Shown here one piece after another: positions 42,282-51,578 of a stretch of 64,000 nt of DNA. Source of the stretch: Nonomuraea glycinis (GTDB lineage Bacteria; Actinomycetota; Actinomycetes; Streptosporangiales; Streptosporangiaceae); the NCBI RefSeq assembly GCF_014646515.1, contig NZ_BMNK01000016.1:1-64000 (forward strand). Reading direction: 5' to 3'. Below the pieces are notes generated by a model, which was not told where the DNA came from, made no database searches, and saw only the letters and a program-made list of their open reading frames with translations. The translations under genes were made by a program, and so were the position numbers. The number at the start of each line of letters is the position of its first letter. Positions within the stretch are counted from its first letter, which is position 1.

Positions 42282-43064
42282 ATGAACGGAGTCACGATCG
42301 GGCAGGCGGCGGCATTCGTCGGCGTCACGGTGAAGACGGTGCGGCACTACCACAAGCTCGGCGTGGTCAAGGAGCCGGAACGCGACAGCTCCGGCTACCG
42401 GCGGTACGGATCGGCCGAGCTGCTGCGGCTGGTGCAGGCCCGGACGCTGGCCGCCGCCGGGGTGCCCCTGGCCGAGATCGGGTCCCTGCTCGACGCCGAC
42501 CCCGCGCTGTTCGCCGCCGCGCTCGCCGACGTCGAGCGGCAGTTCACCGAACGCATCGAGGAGTTGATCGCGCGACGTGACACGCTGCACCGGCTCGCCG
42601 ACGGCGACCGGGCTCTACTGCCTGACCGTGCCGTGGCGCTGCTGGAGCGGATGTCCGGCCTCGGCTTCCCCGCAGAGGAGGTGGCGGCCGCCAGGGAGGG
42701 CTGGGTCCTGGCCAGGGCACTGGTCCCCGAGAGCTTCGACGACTACCTCACCCATATCGAGCACGCCCTCGAAGACACCCGGTTCGTCGCCCTGATCAAG
42801 CGCGCAACCGAAGCCGCGACCTGGGAACCGGACGACCCGCGCATCGCCGAGCTCGCCACCGCCATGGCCGACCACCTCCTCGCCAACCCCGCACACCTGA
42901 AAATCGTGACCGGCCTGCAAGCCCGCACCGACGCTGCGACCCGCTACAAGCTGATCGCCCTCCACGGCGAAGAGCAGGGATCGGCCGCGGCCCGAGGAGT
43001 CGCGCTCGTCGAGACCAAACTCCGCGCCGCCGGCATCCACATCCCCAGACCAGACACCCACTGA
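42282..43064 (+). CDS. MerR-family regulator (paralogue 1)
   Basis: A 260-residue MerR protein: VTIGQAAAFVGVTVKTVRHY, HKLGVVKEPERDSSGYRRYG, SAELLRLVQARTLAAAGVPL, then a long coiled dimer helix and a 130-residue ligand-type C-terminal domain (PESFDDYLTHIEHALEDTRF, WEPDDPRIAELATAMADHLL). It is strongly similar along its length to the MerR protein at 49829. It lies 153 bases after the serine hydrolase on the same strand. Confidence 0.9.
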   Translation: MNGVTIGQAAAFVGVTVKTVRHYHKLGVVKEPERDSSGYRRYGSAELLRLVQARTLAAAGVPLAEIGSLLDADPALFAAALADVERQFTERIEELIARRDTLHRLADGDRALLPDRAVALLERMSGLGFPAEEVAAAREGWVLARALVPESFDDYLTHIEHALEDTRFVALIKRATEAATWEPDDPRIAELATAMADHLLANPAHLKIVTGLQARTDAATRYKLIALHGEEQGSAAARGVALVETKLRAAGIHIPRPDTH

Positions 43065-43223
43065 CCAAGCCGGTCCCCGCCGCAGGACCCGGGGACCGCG
43101 GGATCTGCTGGCAGACACCGCTGGAGCGGCTCGTCCCACGCTGGATACATCGCCTCAGCCATCCACGAACATGTGAGGAGGGGCCCGGCCGGGTACTCGA
43201 AGCCCGCCCGCCGAGGTGAGGGG

Positions 43224-46200
43224 TCAGATCTCTTCGTCGTCGGCGTCGAGTGCGTCGGGGTCGCGCAGAGCGCGTATCGCCCCTGGCGCCAAGTCGGGAA
43301 GTATGAAGGTGTAGGCGCCGTGCACGCCCAATTGGGTGTTGACGAAGGGCGAGAGCCGGGCCATGTCCTCATCTCGGACGGGGTTGCCCTGCGCCTTCAG
43401 CTGCCGGACTGCCGCGTCCAGGTAGACAGTCGTCCACAAAACGACGCAATTGAGAACAAGCCCGAGGACGCCGAGCTGATTCTCCAGCCCGCGTTCGTAG
43501 CGGTGGTAGAGCTCGCCCTTCTTGCCGTGGCAGATCTTCCGGGCCAGGGCGTGACGGCCCTCCTGCAGGTTGCGGATGTGCTTGATGTCGCGCCGGTAGG
43601 TCTCGTCCACGTCGATGTAGGCGAGGATGTGCAGGGACTTGAAGATCCGGCCGTAGGTGGCGATCGCCTCGCCCAGCGCGGTGGGGTGACCCTCGCGCTG
43701 CAGCATGGTCACTACGTCGTAGGCGCGGACGGTGCCGGTGTAGATGGAGGCGATCACGCGCAGGATGTCCGGCCACATCCGCTGCACCTTGCGCAGGTCG
43801 ATCCTGCCGCGGGCGAAGGTGTTCAGCGGCCCGTAGTCGGCGCCGGGGTCGATGCGCCAGCCCTTCTGGTCGGGCAGATCCGCCAGCGCGGGCCGGTAGG
43901 AGATGTTCAGCAGTTCCAGCAGGCCGAAGGTCAGGTCGCTGTAGGAGCCGGTGTCGGAAACGACGATCTCCAGCAACTCCCCGCCGTCCAGCCCGAAGAT
44001 GACGTCGACCATGTGCAGGGAGTCGCGGACCGTGCCGGACACGATCTTCGCGCCTCGCCCGATTCCTTGATCATTTATTGCGTTGAGCCAGGTCATGCCG
44101 CGCTTGGAGCCGAAGAATTTGCGGTTGGGGCGAGCGAAGGCCGCCGGGACCGGGACCACGAACCGCATGCCGTCGACCGCGGCGACCATGCCGCCTCCCC
44201 ACGCCTGGGCGAGCGGCAGCCCGGCCTGCCAGGCGACCAGCGGCGCGTTGGCCAGGCTGAGCGTCTCAGGCCGGAAGTAGTTCTGGAACACGTGCGAGAG
44301 CCGCGAGCGCTCCAGCGCGGGAACGCCGGTCTTGGCGATCGGCCGGTAGCCGACGTTCATGGAGTGCGCGGCCAGGCACGCCGCGATCGAGGTCGGCAGG
44401 TCCTCCAGCCGGGAGCGGCCGCCGGAGGCTGCGGTGAAGGCCTCCACCAGCTGCGGCTCCCAGCTCATCACCTCCAAGATGACCTCGGGCAGATCCACGC
44501 GCGGCAGCATCGCCGTGGTGTGCTTGCGCAGGTCGACCAGCGAGGGCGGCTCTTCGATGGCCTTCACGCCGGTCAGGTGGATCTTCCCGGCGTCGTCGAT
44601 CCGGACTTCGGTGTTGGTGTCCAGCCGGCTGCCCACGTCTTGGTATGCCGCATCCAGCGCGCGGGTGTGGTCGGCCAGCAGGGCGGCCGGGTTCTCCGGC
44701 AGGCCCAGCGCGGTGAGCACGTCCGGCCGGACCGCCTCCCACGCCTGGCCTTCCAGGAGTCTGGCCTGCGGGTTGCGCCACTTGGTGGAGGCGTCGGCGT
44801 AGATTTCGCGGCGTTTGAGATGCCGGTGGAACTGCTCCAGGAGACAGAAGGTGTAGGCGTGCCTGTTCACCGCGCCGTCCTCGTGGACGGGCTGGCCGAA
44901 CACCAGGCGCTTCCATGGGCCGTTCACCACGGCCGCCTCGATTAGTCGGGCCGGAATCAGTGGTGCGGGCAGCCTGCTGCGGTGGGCCAGCACCTCCGGC
45001 AACTGCCGCATTGCCGCCAGCACCGGGGCGCCCTCGGCGTTCGCGCCGAAACAGATCACCGTGGGCAGTACCTTCAAAAATCCCGACACCGTGCTGTAGC
45101 GGCCGACCAGCTCGCTGCGCCAGTCGTCGGGCTCGTCCGCATCCGCCGGCAGCACGTTCTCATTCACCAAGACCAGCGCCGCCCGCAGTTCCGCCCGCGA
45201 CACCACCGCCTCGATCGCCTCCCACACCTCCGACACCCGGGGCTCTTCGTCCTCGCCACCCCAGGCGTCGGAGTCGAACAGCGCCTCCACCGCCACCGCC
45301 AGGCGGGCCGAGGCCTTGGCCAGCTTCGGATGCTTGCGGATCGTCTCCTTGTCCGCGGCGGTCTGCGCCTTGTTCAGCAGCTCGGTGGTCATCAGCAGGT
45401 CCAGCAGTTCCAGGGTGTCATCGACCGACTTTGCCTCCAGGAACGCCACCGTGGCCAACAGCGTCGCCAGACGACGGCCATCGCGGTGACGGCGGATCTG
45501 CGAGGCGTCCGCGCTCATCCCGTACTTGGCCAGCTCCGCCAGCCGGCGCGGCGGCACCAAGCGGTCGGCCCCCAGCTCCGTCATGCCCAATCCCGCGACC
45601 TCGGCGACCTGCTCCAGTGCTTTGATCAGCGTCGGCCCGGACCCGCGCGGGACCGGGCCCTTGCGCCAGCGCTCCAGGTCCGAGACCCGTGACCCTGGCG
45701 GAACCTCCAGCAGCTGGTCCAGCACATAACGCTGACCCACGGTCAACAGCCCTTCCAGGACACCCCACAGTCGCCGGGTCGTCTCATCGCGGACGTTGGT
45801 GACCAGCCGGGCCAGCGTCGTCACCCCGGGCAGAAGCACATCCCGCTCCCGCAGCCAGCGCACCGCGTCGAGAAAGATCGCCTTCGGTCCATCCCCCGTG
45901 GTCCAAGACCTGGCCTCCACCCACGCTCGCAGATCCCCTTCGACGGTCCCGAACTCCTTCAGGCCGTACACCCGCCGAATCTCCCACTGGTGATCGAATC
46001 GCGTCTTGGTCCGCTCGGTGTACTTCTTCACGCACGACGGGTCGGCGATGCCCAACTGCTCGGCCACGAAGTCGAGGACCGCGGTCGGCACCTCCAGCGG
46101 GTCCTCCAGGAACGTCCCAACCCATCGAACGGTGACGAGTTGAAGGCTGAAGCCGAACTTCATGTGGTCGCCACGACGACGCTCAACCAGCTCTCGGTCC

Positions 46201-46307
46201 TCGTCATCAAGGAAGAACACCCGCTCCAGGTCCGCGCGCGACGGCACTTCCCCGTATCGGCCGTACGTGGCCGCTTCGTCATCGGTTAAGAACTCCACCA
46301 CCGGCAT
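43224..46307 (-). CDS. tnpA: Tn3-family transposase, full length
   Basis: About 1027 residues. The N-terminal DUF4158 domain (VVEFLTDDEAATYGRYGEVP, SRADLERVFFLDDEDRELVE) is followed by the DDE Tn3 domain: VAAVDGMRFVVPVPAAFARP with the first Asp, EIVVSDTGSYSDLTFGLLEL with the second, and the terminal RLSPFVNTQLGVHGAYTFIL. The uninterrupted length indicates a potentially active enzyme. No resolvase gene accompanies it and I cannot identify 38-bp terminal repeats by eye on either side, so the element may be incomplete. Confidence 0.92.
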   Translation of the reverse strand: MPVVEFLTDDEAATYGRYGEVPSRADLERVFFLDDEDRELVERRRGDHMKFGFSLQLVTVRWVGTFLEDPLEVPTAVLDFVAEQLGIADPSCVKKYTERTKTRFDHQWEIRRVYGLKEFGTVEGDLRAWVEARSWTTGDGPKAIFLDAVRWLRERDVLLPGVTTLARLVTNVRDETTRRLWGVLEGLLTVGQRYVLDQLLEVPPGSRVSDLERWRKGPVPRGSGPTLIKALEQVAEVAGLGMTELGADRLVPPRRLAELAKYGMSADASQIRRHRDGRRLATLLATVAFLEAKSVDDTLELLDLLMTTELLNKAQTAADKETIRKHPKLAKASARLAVAVEALFDSDAWGGEDEEPRVSEVWEAIEAVVSRAELRAALVLVNENVLPADADEPDDWRSELVGRYSTVSGFLKVLPTVICFGANAEGAPVLAAMRQLPEVLAHRSRLPAPLIPARLIEAAVVNGPWKRLVFGQPVHEDGAVNRHAYTFCLLEQFHRHLKRREIYADASTKWRNPQARLLEGQAWEAVRPDVLTALGLPENPAALLADHTRALDAAYQDVGSRLDTNTEVRIDDAGKIHLTGVKAIEEPPSLVDLRKHTTAMLPRVDLPEVILEVMSWEPQLVEAFTAASGGRSRLEDLPTSIAACLAAHSMNVGYRPIAKTGVPALERSRLSHVFQNYFRPETLSLANAPLVAWQAGLPLAQAWGGGMVAAVDGMRFVVPVPAAFARPNRKFFGSKRGMTWLNAINDQGIGRGAKIVSGTVRDSLHMVDVIFGLDGGELLEIVVSDTGSYSDLTFGLLELLNISYRPALADLPDQKGWRIDPGADYGPLNTFARGRIDLRKVQRMWPDILRVIASIYTGTVRAYDVVTMLQREGHPTALGEAIATYGRIFKSLHILAYIDVDETYRRDIKHIRNLQEGRHALARKICHGKKGELYHRYERGLENQLGVLGLVLNCVVLWTTVYLDAAVRQLKAQGNPVRDEDMARLSPFVNTQLGVHGAYTFILPDLAPGAIRALRDPDALDADDEEI

Positions 46308-46483
46308 ACGCCGCAAAGTAGGGCCAGCCCGCCCGCAACAAACCGAAAGTAGCCGAACAGTTACTCAATCCGCCGCCATGTCGCTGCCCACCCGCATCGG
46401 ACCGCTGGATGGCGGTAGGTCAACTGACGTCAGCCCGCTACCGCCACTGACCGATTGGTTGCTGCTCAAGGGCCGAGTGGGGC

Positions 46484-46915
46484 ATGCTCAGAAGGACCGT
46501 CCACCTGGCCAAGTACCTGTCGGACCCGGTCTTCAGGAGGAAGATCTCGCGGCAGCTGAACAAGGGGGAAAGCCTGCACGCGCTGCGCCGCGACCTGCAC
46601 TACGCGCAGCAGGGCACGATCACCCGCCCGCACCTGGAGCAGCAGACGGAGCAGGCATGGTGCCTGACGCTGCTGACCAACTCGGTGGTCGCGTGGACGA
46701 CCGAATATTATTCTCGTGCGGTGCTGGAGCTGCGTTCGCAGGGCCGGGAGGTGAGCGATGAGATCTTGTCGCACATCTCGCCCGGGCACAGCGACAACAT
46801 CAACTTCTTCGGCGTGATCAACGTTGACGTTGAGGCGGAGCTGGCCAAGCTCGACACCAGCGGCTGGCGGCCGCTGCGGCCCGCACAACTACGTGAGCTG
46901 GGGCTGATGCCCTGA
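46484..46915 (+). pseudogene. Second Tn3-family transposase, C-terminal fragment
   Basis: A 143-codon frame: VHLAKYLSDPVFRRKISRQL, NKGESLHALRRDLHYAQQGT, AWCLTLLTNSVVAWTTEYYS, then ISPGHSDNINFFGVINVDVE. These are the last 140 or so residues of a Tn3 transposase of a different lineage from the neighbouring full-length one. The catalytic domain is missing. It is oriented divergently from the intact transposase. Confidence 0.75.
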
Positions 46916-47004
46916 CGGTTTCGGCGCCGCGCTCCCTGCAGACAGGTGGCGCAGGCGGTTGATGACAGGGGTGGCCCGTGCCGGGCGCGGTCCACCCCTG
47001 TCGT

Positions 47005-47220
47005 GGTTACGGCCCGTTCTGGGTGAGCGCGACGATGACTTGGAGCATGCCGTAGGCGGCCGTCATGGTCTCGGCGTCGAAGGCGACGGTGCGCCCGCTC
47101 CGGGTGGCGCCGGGCATGAGCGCGGCCAGATCCGCCGCGCGCGGGCTGATGCAGGTCGACCTCGATACGGAGCGGCTGCGGCACCGAGGCCGGCGGGCTG
47201 CTGGCGTGCAAGCGCATCGC
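47005..47220 (-). pseudogene. Frameshifted small-protein relic
   Basis: On the minus strand, SSPPASVPQPLRIEVDLHQP (from about 47215) continues after a frame change near 47140 as DLAALMPGATRSGRTVAFDA then MTAAYGMLQVIVALTQNGP to a stop at about 47007. Codon choice is coding-like on both sides of the shift. The family is not recognised. Confidence 0.35.
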
Positions 47221-47284
47221 CTGGCTTGCGCCGCGCTGCAGCCGCTCGTGCGCTTCGTCGGGGTGCATGCCGTGGGCCGCATGC

Positions 47285-47500
47285 TGCCAAGGCCCGCGAG
47301 GTGCCGCCGGTGTGGTGGCACCTCGCACGGCGCTGCCTGGAGCTGGGTGAGGATGTCATGCCGGTGTATGCCTCGCCGCGGACGGCGGAGTCGCATCGGG
47401 TGCCGGCGACGGCAGGGTGTGGGCTACGCGCCGGGCAAGGCGCGCAGCTGGCGTGGGGAGAAGGGATCTGTGACACCGCGGTGGCGCCGGAGAGCACCAC
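47285..47500 (+). pseudogene. Coding-like relic of unknown family
   Basis: A plus-strand frame REVPPVWWHLARRCLELGED, VMPVYASPRTAESHRVPATA has GC3-biased coding character but no start, and runs into the 3' end of the CocE-type gene. Family unknown. Bases 46916-47004 show nothing. Confidence 0.3.
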
Positions 47501-47532
47501 CGCGGTGAAGATCGCGAGTGTCGATTTTGCTG

Positions 47533-49413
47533 TTACTTGCTGGGGGTGCCGTTGACCAGCGGCAGCGAGATCGACGTGTCGGCCAGGTCGACGGTGACCT
47601 TGGCCCCGGTGCCGGGTTCGACGTTGCTGCTCTCGTCGAGGTTGAGGTCGTCGTTGGTTCCGGTCAGTATCAGGCCCAGCCGGTGCCCGGCCTTGAACTC
47701 GTAGTCCAGCGGCAGCGTCTTCCAGGTGATCTGGTAGGCCTTGCCAGGCGTCAGCGGCGCCTGGTGGCTCAGCGATTCGTGGTTCTGCGCGTCCAGAATT
47801 CCCCGGGTGACCACGTGGAAGTCGGAAGTCGCCAGGTTGTCGCCGGCCTTGAGGTAGCAGCCGTCGTCATCGTCCGTGCTCTGGCCGACGCAGTCTTCAC
47901 CGCCGATGAACTTCAGGCCTTCCGCGGACGTCGCGCTGCGTTCGCGGTAGTCGATGCGGGTGTCGGTGCCGTAGTCGACGAGTACGACACCCAGGTTGGC
48001 GGTCGGCTCGTTCAGGGTGACTCGCAGGCTCACCGACGGCGTCCCGGACAGCCGCATCGCCTTCTTCAGCGGCGGGGTCAGGAAGGCCAGCCGGTTGGGG
48101 TTGGCGGTGTCGGGGTTGTCGGCCATCGCGATCTCGGTCTGGGCGGTGTCGAGGTAGCTGGCGGTTCCGGTGGAGGGCTTGCGGTCCAGGGAGCCGTCCT
48201 GGTGCGGCCGCAGGGTCGTCGTCCGCGCCGCGGGTGCGGGCCAGTCGGCCTGAGTGATCCAGCGGTCCGGGCCGAGCTGTACGTCGACGCGCGGGCGGCG
48301 CGTGATGTCGTTGGCGACGCCCATGAGTTCGTGGTCGAACCACTGGTGCAGGGTGTCGACCCACACATTGCGGCGGGCCCAGAACGGGTCGAGATGCCCG
48401 TATTGCGTCACCCACGCCTTGCGCTGCACCGTACGGGGCAGCCTGCCCCACCAGGTGGAGAACTGGTCGGCCATCACGTTCCGGTCCTGCATTCCCATCA
48501 CCGAGAAGACGCTGGCGCGCACGTTGCGCGCCTTCGAGATCGGGCCGGTCCGGTAGTCGAGCTCCTGCCAGTAGGCGTTGTCGTTGCCGGTGGCGTCGTC
48601 GGAGCCCTCGGTCATGCGCCGGCGCACCGCCGCGCACTTCTCGTCCGGATCCTCGTCAATCCGTACGGCCATCCAGGCCTGCCCGTCCTTGATATCGGTG
48701 AGGGTGCCGTTCGCGCGCCACATGTCGTACCAGCTGCTTGGCCCCGCGATCGGCACGATCGTCTCCAGCCCCCGCACCCCGGTGCCGGCGACCGCCATGG
48801 CGAGGGCACCCTCATAGGAGTGGCCGATCATCCCGGTACGCCCGGTGGTCCAGGATGCCTTGACCGCAGCGCCCTTGGCGTCGTAGGCGGCCGCGCGGCC
48901 GTTGAGCCAGTCGACGACAGCCTTGCCGCCCAGCACGTCGGACGGACCGCCGCTTGTCGGACAGCCGTCCGACAAGCGGGTGCCGGTCATGTCGACGGAC
49001 ACCAACGCGTACCCGCGCGGCACGAAGTAGTTGTCGTAGAACATCGGAAACTTCGTCAGGTTCCCGTCCGCGCCGTACTTCTTTTTTTCAACCTCGAAGC
49101 CGACACCCGGTTCACCGAAGTACGGGCTCTGGTGCATGATCACCGGAACCTTGAGCCCAGGACCGGACTCCTTCGGCCGGATGATGTCCACCCGGATCAG
49201 ATCCTTCTTACCGTCGCCGTCACTGTCGACCGTCGACGGCACCCGGACGTGCTCACGGATGGCGTCCTTGTAGGAGAAAACAGGCTGCGTGAGCCCGCCG
49301 GAGACTTTGATCTTCGGTTTCGCCGTCGCGGACGCGGCGGGAGCAACGGCGACTACGAGCGGAATCGCGAGTGCGACCACGGCGAGGAACCCTCGCCGTT
49401 TCAAACTGGACAT
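47533..49413 (-). CDS. Secreted CocE/NonD-family hydrolase (Xaa-Pro dipeptidyl-peptidase-like)
   Basis: A 626-residue exported hydrolase. Residues 1-30 (SLKRRGFLAVVALAIPLVVA then VAPAASATA) are a Sec signal peptide ending at an AxA site. The alpha/beta-hydrolase part has PVIMHQSPYFG, NYFVPRGYALVSVDMTGTRL and the nucleophile Ser199 in GMIGHSYEGA; the C-terminal X-Pro-type jelly roll (MRLSGTPSVSLRVTLNEPTA, YQITWKTLPLDYEFKAGHRL) is complete. DSDGDGKKD near residue 63 looks like a calcium-binding loop. Likely a secreted prolyl peptidase or esterase. ATG 49413 follows AAAGGAGG; an open frame continues upstream but lacks such support. Confidence 0.9.
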   Translation of the reverse strand: MSSLKRRGFLAVVALAIPLVVAVAPAASATAKPKIKVSGGLTQPVFSYKDAIREHVRVPSTVDSDGDGKKDLIRVDIIRPKESGPGLKVPVIMHQSPYFGEPGVGFEVEKKKYGADGNLTKFPMFYDNYFVPRGYALVSVDMTGTRLSDGCPTSGGPSDVLGGKAVVDWLNGRAAAYDAKGAAVKASWTTGRTGMIGHSYEGALAMAVAGTGVRGLETIVPIAGPSSWYDMWRANGTLTDIKDGQAWMAVRIDEDPDEKCAAVRRRMTEGSDDATGNDNAYWQELDYRTGPISKARNVRASVFSVMGMQDRNVMADQFSTWWGRLPRTVQRKAWVTQYGHLDPFWARRNVWVDTLHQWFDHELMGVANDITRRPRVDVQLGPDRWITQADWPAPAARTTTLRPHQDGSLDRKPSTGTASYLDTAQTEIAMADNPDTANPNRLAFLTPPLKKAMRLSGTPSVSLRVTLNEPTANLGVVLVDYGTDTRIDYRERSATSAEGLKFIGGEDCVGQSTDDDDGCYLKAGDNLATSDFHVVTRGILDAQNHESLSHQAPLTPGKAYQITWKTLPLDYEFKAGHRLGLILTGTNDDLNLDESSNVEPGTGAKVTVDLADTSISLPLVNGTPSK

Positions 49414-49828
49414 GTGCCCTCCTTTGGGCTGGTGACAGCTATCGATGAAGCGCCGCAGTGCGGGGGTCCGGCGAGAACCTCGGGACAAGCCCGTCAAGCG
49501 GCGTCGAGGACATCGGTGATCTGGGCGCCGTGTCCGCCAGGGTGAGGCCGGGCTGGGCCTGGCGGGTGCGGGCGGCCGCTTCGACGGCGACGAGCACAGC
49601 CCCGGGCGGGGGGCGGCCCTGGCTGATCGGGACCGGCCCCCTCGAGCACGAGTATCTGTGCGCTCCACGCACGGCGAAGCGCACACGCTCATGACCCGGC
49701 GGCTGACCAGGAAGAGGCCGCTGGTATGGATCCGAAAGCCGACGGCGGCGCCGCGGGCTGCCAGAGTGCCCCTGGCTCAGAAGGCCGCAGTGGGCCCGAC
49801 CTAGGCGGTGGAAACCGGGGGTGCGATT
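49414..49828. other. Intergenic stretch without a recognisable gene
   Basis: About 415 bases between two minus-strand genes. Short open frames occur on both strands but none shows a family motif or an RBS. I see no terminator-like stem with a T-tract. Confidence 0.4.
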
Positions 49829-50623
49829 TCAGAGTTCATGAAGGGGAGTCTGGTCCGCGATGTCGATGCCGGCCGAGCGCAGACGCGCTTCGATCAACGC
49901 GGTCAGCCGGGTCCAGCCAGGCTTCTGCTCGTGTCCGTGGTGTGTGAGCAGGCTGTAGCGGATCGCGCTGTCGGTGCGGTCCTGGAGTCCGGCCGGGATG
50001 GGCAGCAGCGCGGGATGGGCGAGGAAGTGGTCGGCGATGGCCGTGGCGAGCTCGTCGATGCGAGGGTCGTCCGGCTCCCACTCGGCGGCACACCACATGC
50101 GCTTGATCAAGGACATGTACCGAGGGTCGTCGAGGGCGCGCTCGATCCGGGAGAGGTAGTCATCGAAACCCTCCGGCACCAGGGCTTTGATCAACACCAT
50201 GCCCTCCCGGGCCATCGTCACGTCAGCCGGGGTCAAGCCGAGATCGGCGGCCCTGTCCAGGAGGGCGAGAGCCCGATCGGGCAGCAGAGCCCGGTCGCCG
50301 ATGGCGAGCCGGCGCAGCGTCTCACGCCGCGCGATCAGATCGTCGATCCGGTCGGTGAGGCGCCGTTCGGCGTCGACGAGTGCGGCGGCGAACCGGTCGG
50401 GATCGGCGTCGAGGATCGCCTCGATCTCGGCCAGCGGCACGCCGGCGCCGGCTAGTGTCCGGATCTGGACCAGCCGCAGCAGGTCGGCCGATCCGTAGCG
50501 CCGATAGCCGGAGCTGTCGCGACGGGGTTCGTCGATCAACCGGTGCTGGTGGTAGTGCCGGATGGCCTTCACCGTGACGCCGGCGAATGCCGCCGCCTGG
50601 CCGATCGTGACGCCGTCCGTCAT
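49829..50623 (-). CDS. MerR-family regulator (paralogue 2)
   Basis: A 264-residue MerR protein: VTIGQAAAFAGVTVKAIRHY, HQHRLIDEPRRDSSGYRRYG, SADLLRLVQIRTLAGAGVPL, with the same C-terminal domain as the paralogue at 42282 (PEGFDDYLSRIERALDDPRY, WEPDDPRIDELATAIADHFL). Its start overlaps the stop of the alpha/beta-hydrolase gene by four bases, so both are translated from one message. Confidence 0.9.
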   Translation of the reverse strand: MTDGVTIGQAAAFAGVTVKAIRHYHQHRLIDEPRRDSSGYRRYGSADLLRLVQIRTLAGAGVPLAEIEAILDADPDRFAAALVDAERRLTDRIDDLIARRETLRRLAIGDRALLPDRALALLDRAADLGLTPADVTMAREGMVLIKALVPEGFDDYLSRIERALDDPRYMSLIKRMWCAAEWEPDDPRIDELATAIADHFLAHPALLPIPAGLQDRTDSAIRYSLLTHHGHEQKPGWTRLTALIEARLRSAGIDIADQTPLHEL

Positions 50624-51423
50624 CTGCTCTGCCGGCCCCGTGATCGTGGGGCGCCGGCGAGGTCGCGAACCGCGTCCGCGATCGCGCGGAAGTCCTTGCG
50701 CACGATCTTGCTGTGATTGCTGGCGACCTTCGTGCTCGTGATGGTGGGGTTGCGGGCGAGCACCGGGGTGAGGGTGGCGCGCGCGCTTTCCATTTCATCA
50801 TGGCCGCCTCCGAGGTTGGCGCCCGTGGCGACCACGTACCGGACCGGGCAGGTCACACCGTCCAGGATCGGGCCGAGGGCGGCGCTGATCTCGATGAGCT
50901 CGATGTTGCTCTGAGCATGCTGCTCGGCGGACATCCTCGCGGCCATGCCCAGCCTGGAGAGCAGTGGCAGCAGCAAGCGCATCCGGCGCCAGAATTGCCG
51001 GACCCGTTCCGGGGGTGCGTCGGGGTAGTCGTGCGGGTAGGCACCGTCCACGGGCACCACCCCCAAGGCGCGGTCCGGATTCCGAGCGGCCCAGTGCACC
51101 GCGACCGCCGCGCCGTAGGACCAGCCGACCACAAGCGGCCGGTCCACGCCCCTGGCCACAAGGACGGCGTCGATGTCACGGACGTGCGTCTCGAACGAAG
51201 CGGCTGCGGCCGAACGCTTCGATCGGCCGCGGGCCCGCATGTCGTAGGTGATGTGCCGGTAGTCACTGCCGAGTTCGGCGATGACCTGCCGCCAGTACGC
51301 CTGACTGGCGAACTGGCCATTAAGGTAGATCACGGGACGGCCGGGCCCACCGGTGTCGGTCACGGCCAGCGCGGTGTCGTCGATCGGCACCATGCCTGTC
51401 CACGCGGAGTTGAAATTGCTCAC
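50620..51423 (-). CDS. Alpha/beta-hydrolase in operon with MerR
   Basis: About 267 residues. VIYLNGQFASQAYWRQVIAE replaces the usual HG oxyanion text, RHITYDMRARGRSKRS is the D-xRG-xG-S motif, VVGWSYGAAVAVHWAARNP carries the nucleophile, and SNHSKIVRKDF has the terminal His. GTG 51423 is proposed as the start because the upstream promoter would place transcription initiation almost exactly there, giving a leaderless message; ATG 51393 is the alternative, and GTG 51438 overlaps the -10 element and is unlikely. Confidence 0.85.
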   Translation of the reverse strand: MSNFNSAWTGMVPIDDTALAVTDTGGPGRPVIYLNGQFASQAYWRQVIAELGSDYRHITYDMRARGRSKRSAAAASFETHVRDIDAVLVARGVDRPLVVGWSYGAAVAVHWAARNPDRALGVVPVDGAYPHDYPDAPPERVRQFWRRMRLLLPLLSRLGMAARMSAEQHAQSNIELIEISAALGPILDGVTCPVRYVVATGANLGGGHDEMESARATLTPVLARNPTITSTKVASNHSKIVRKDFRAIADAVRDLAGAPRSRGRQSR

Positions 51424-51429
51424 CCGTAA

Positions 51430-51460
51430 AGCGTGCACCCTGACCTAGGGTCAAGGTCAA
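51430..51460 (-). promoter_or_regulatory. MerR-type 19-nt-spacer promoter, leaderless
   Basis: On the minus strand: TTGACC (51460-51455), spacer TTGACCCTAGGTCAGGGTG (19 bases), then CACGCT (51435-51430). The spacer contains the dyad TGACC-CTA-GGTCA. Only six bases separate the -10 from GTG 51423. The spacer matches the promoter at 40477 in most positions. Confidence 0.6.
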
Positions 51461-51578
51461 ACCCAGGGCGCAGGCATCGCGCGCATTCGCCGAAGGGGCA
51501 TGCGGCCAAGCGTCTTGGCTTCGCCTGAACGCAAGGCGGGCAGTCACTCGGGACCGGTGGGCCAATCCCGCATCCCGA

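Noticed and set aside
43066-43223. Possible terminal inverted repeat of the Tn3 element
   Set aside because: No stretch here matches the sequence upstream of 46307 well enough by eye to call a 38-bp repeat.
47007-47396. 130-codon minus-strand frame as an intact gene
   Set aside because: Only its last third looks coding; the upstream coding signal is in a different frame, so it was recorded as a frameshifted relic.
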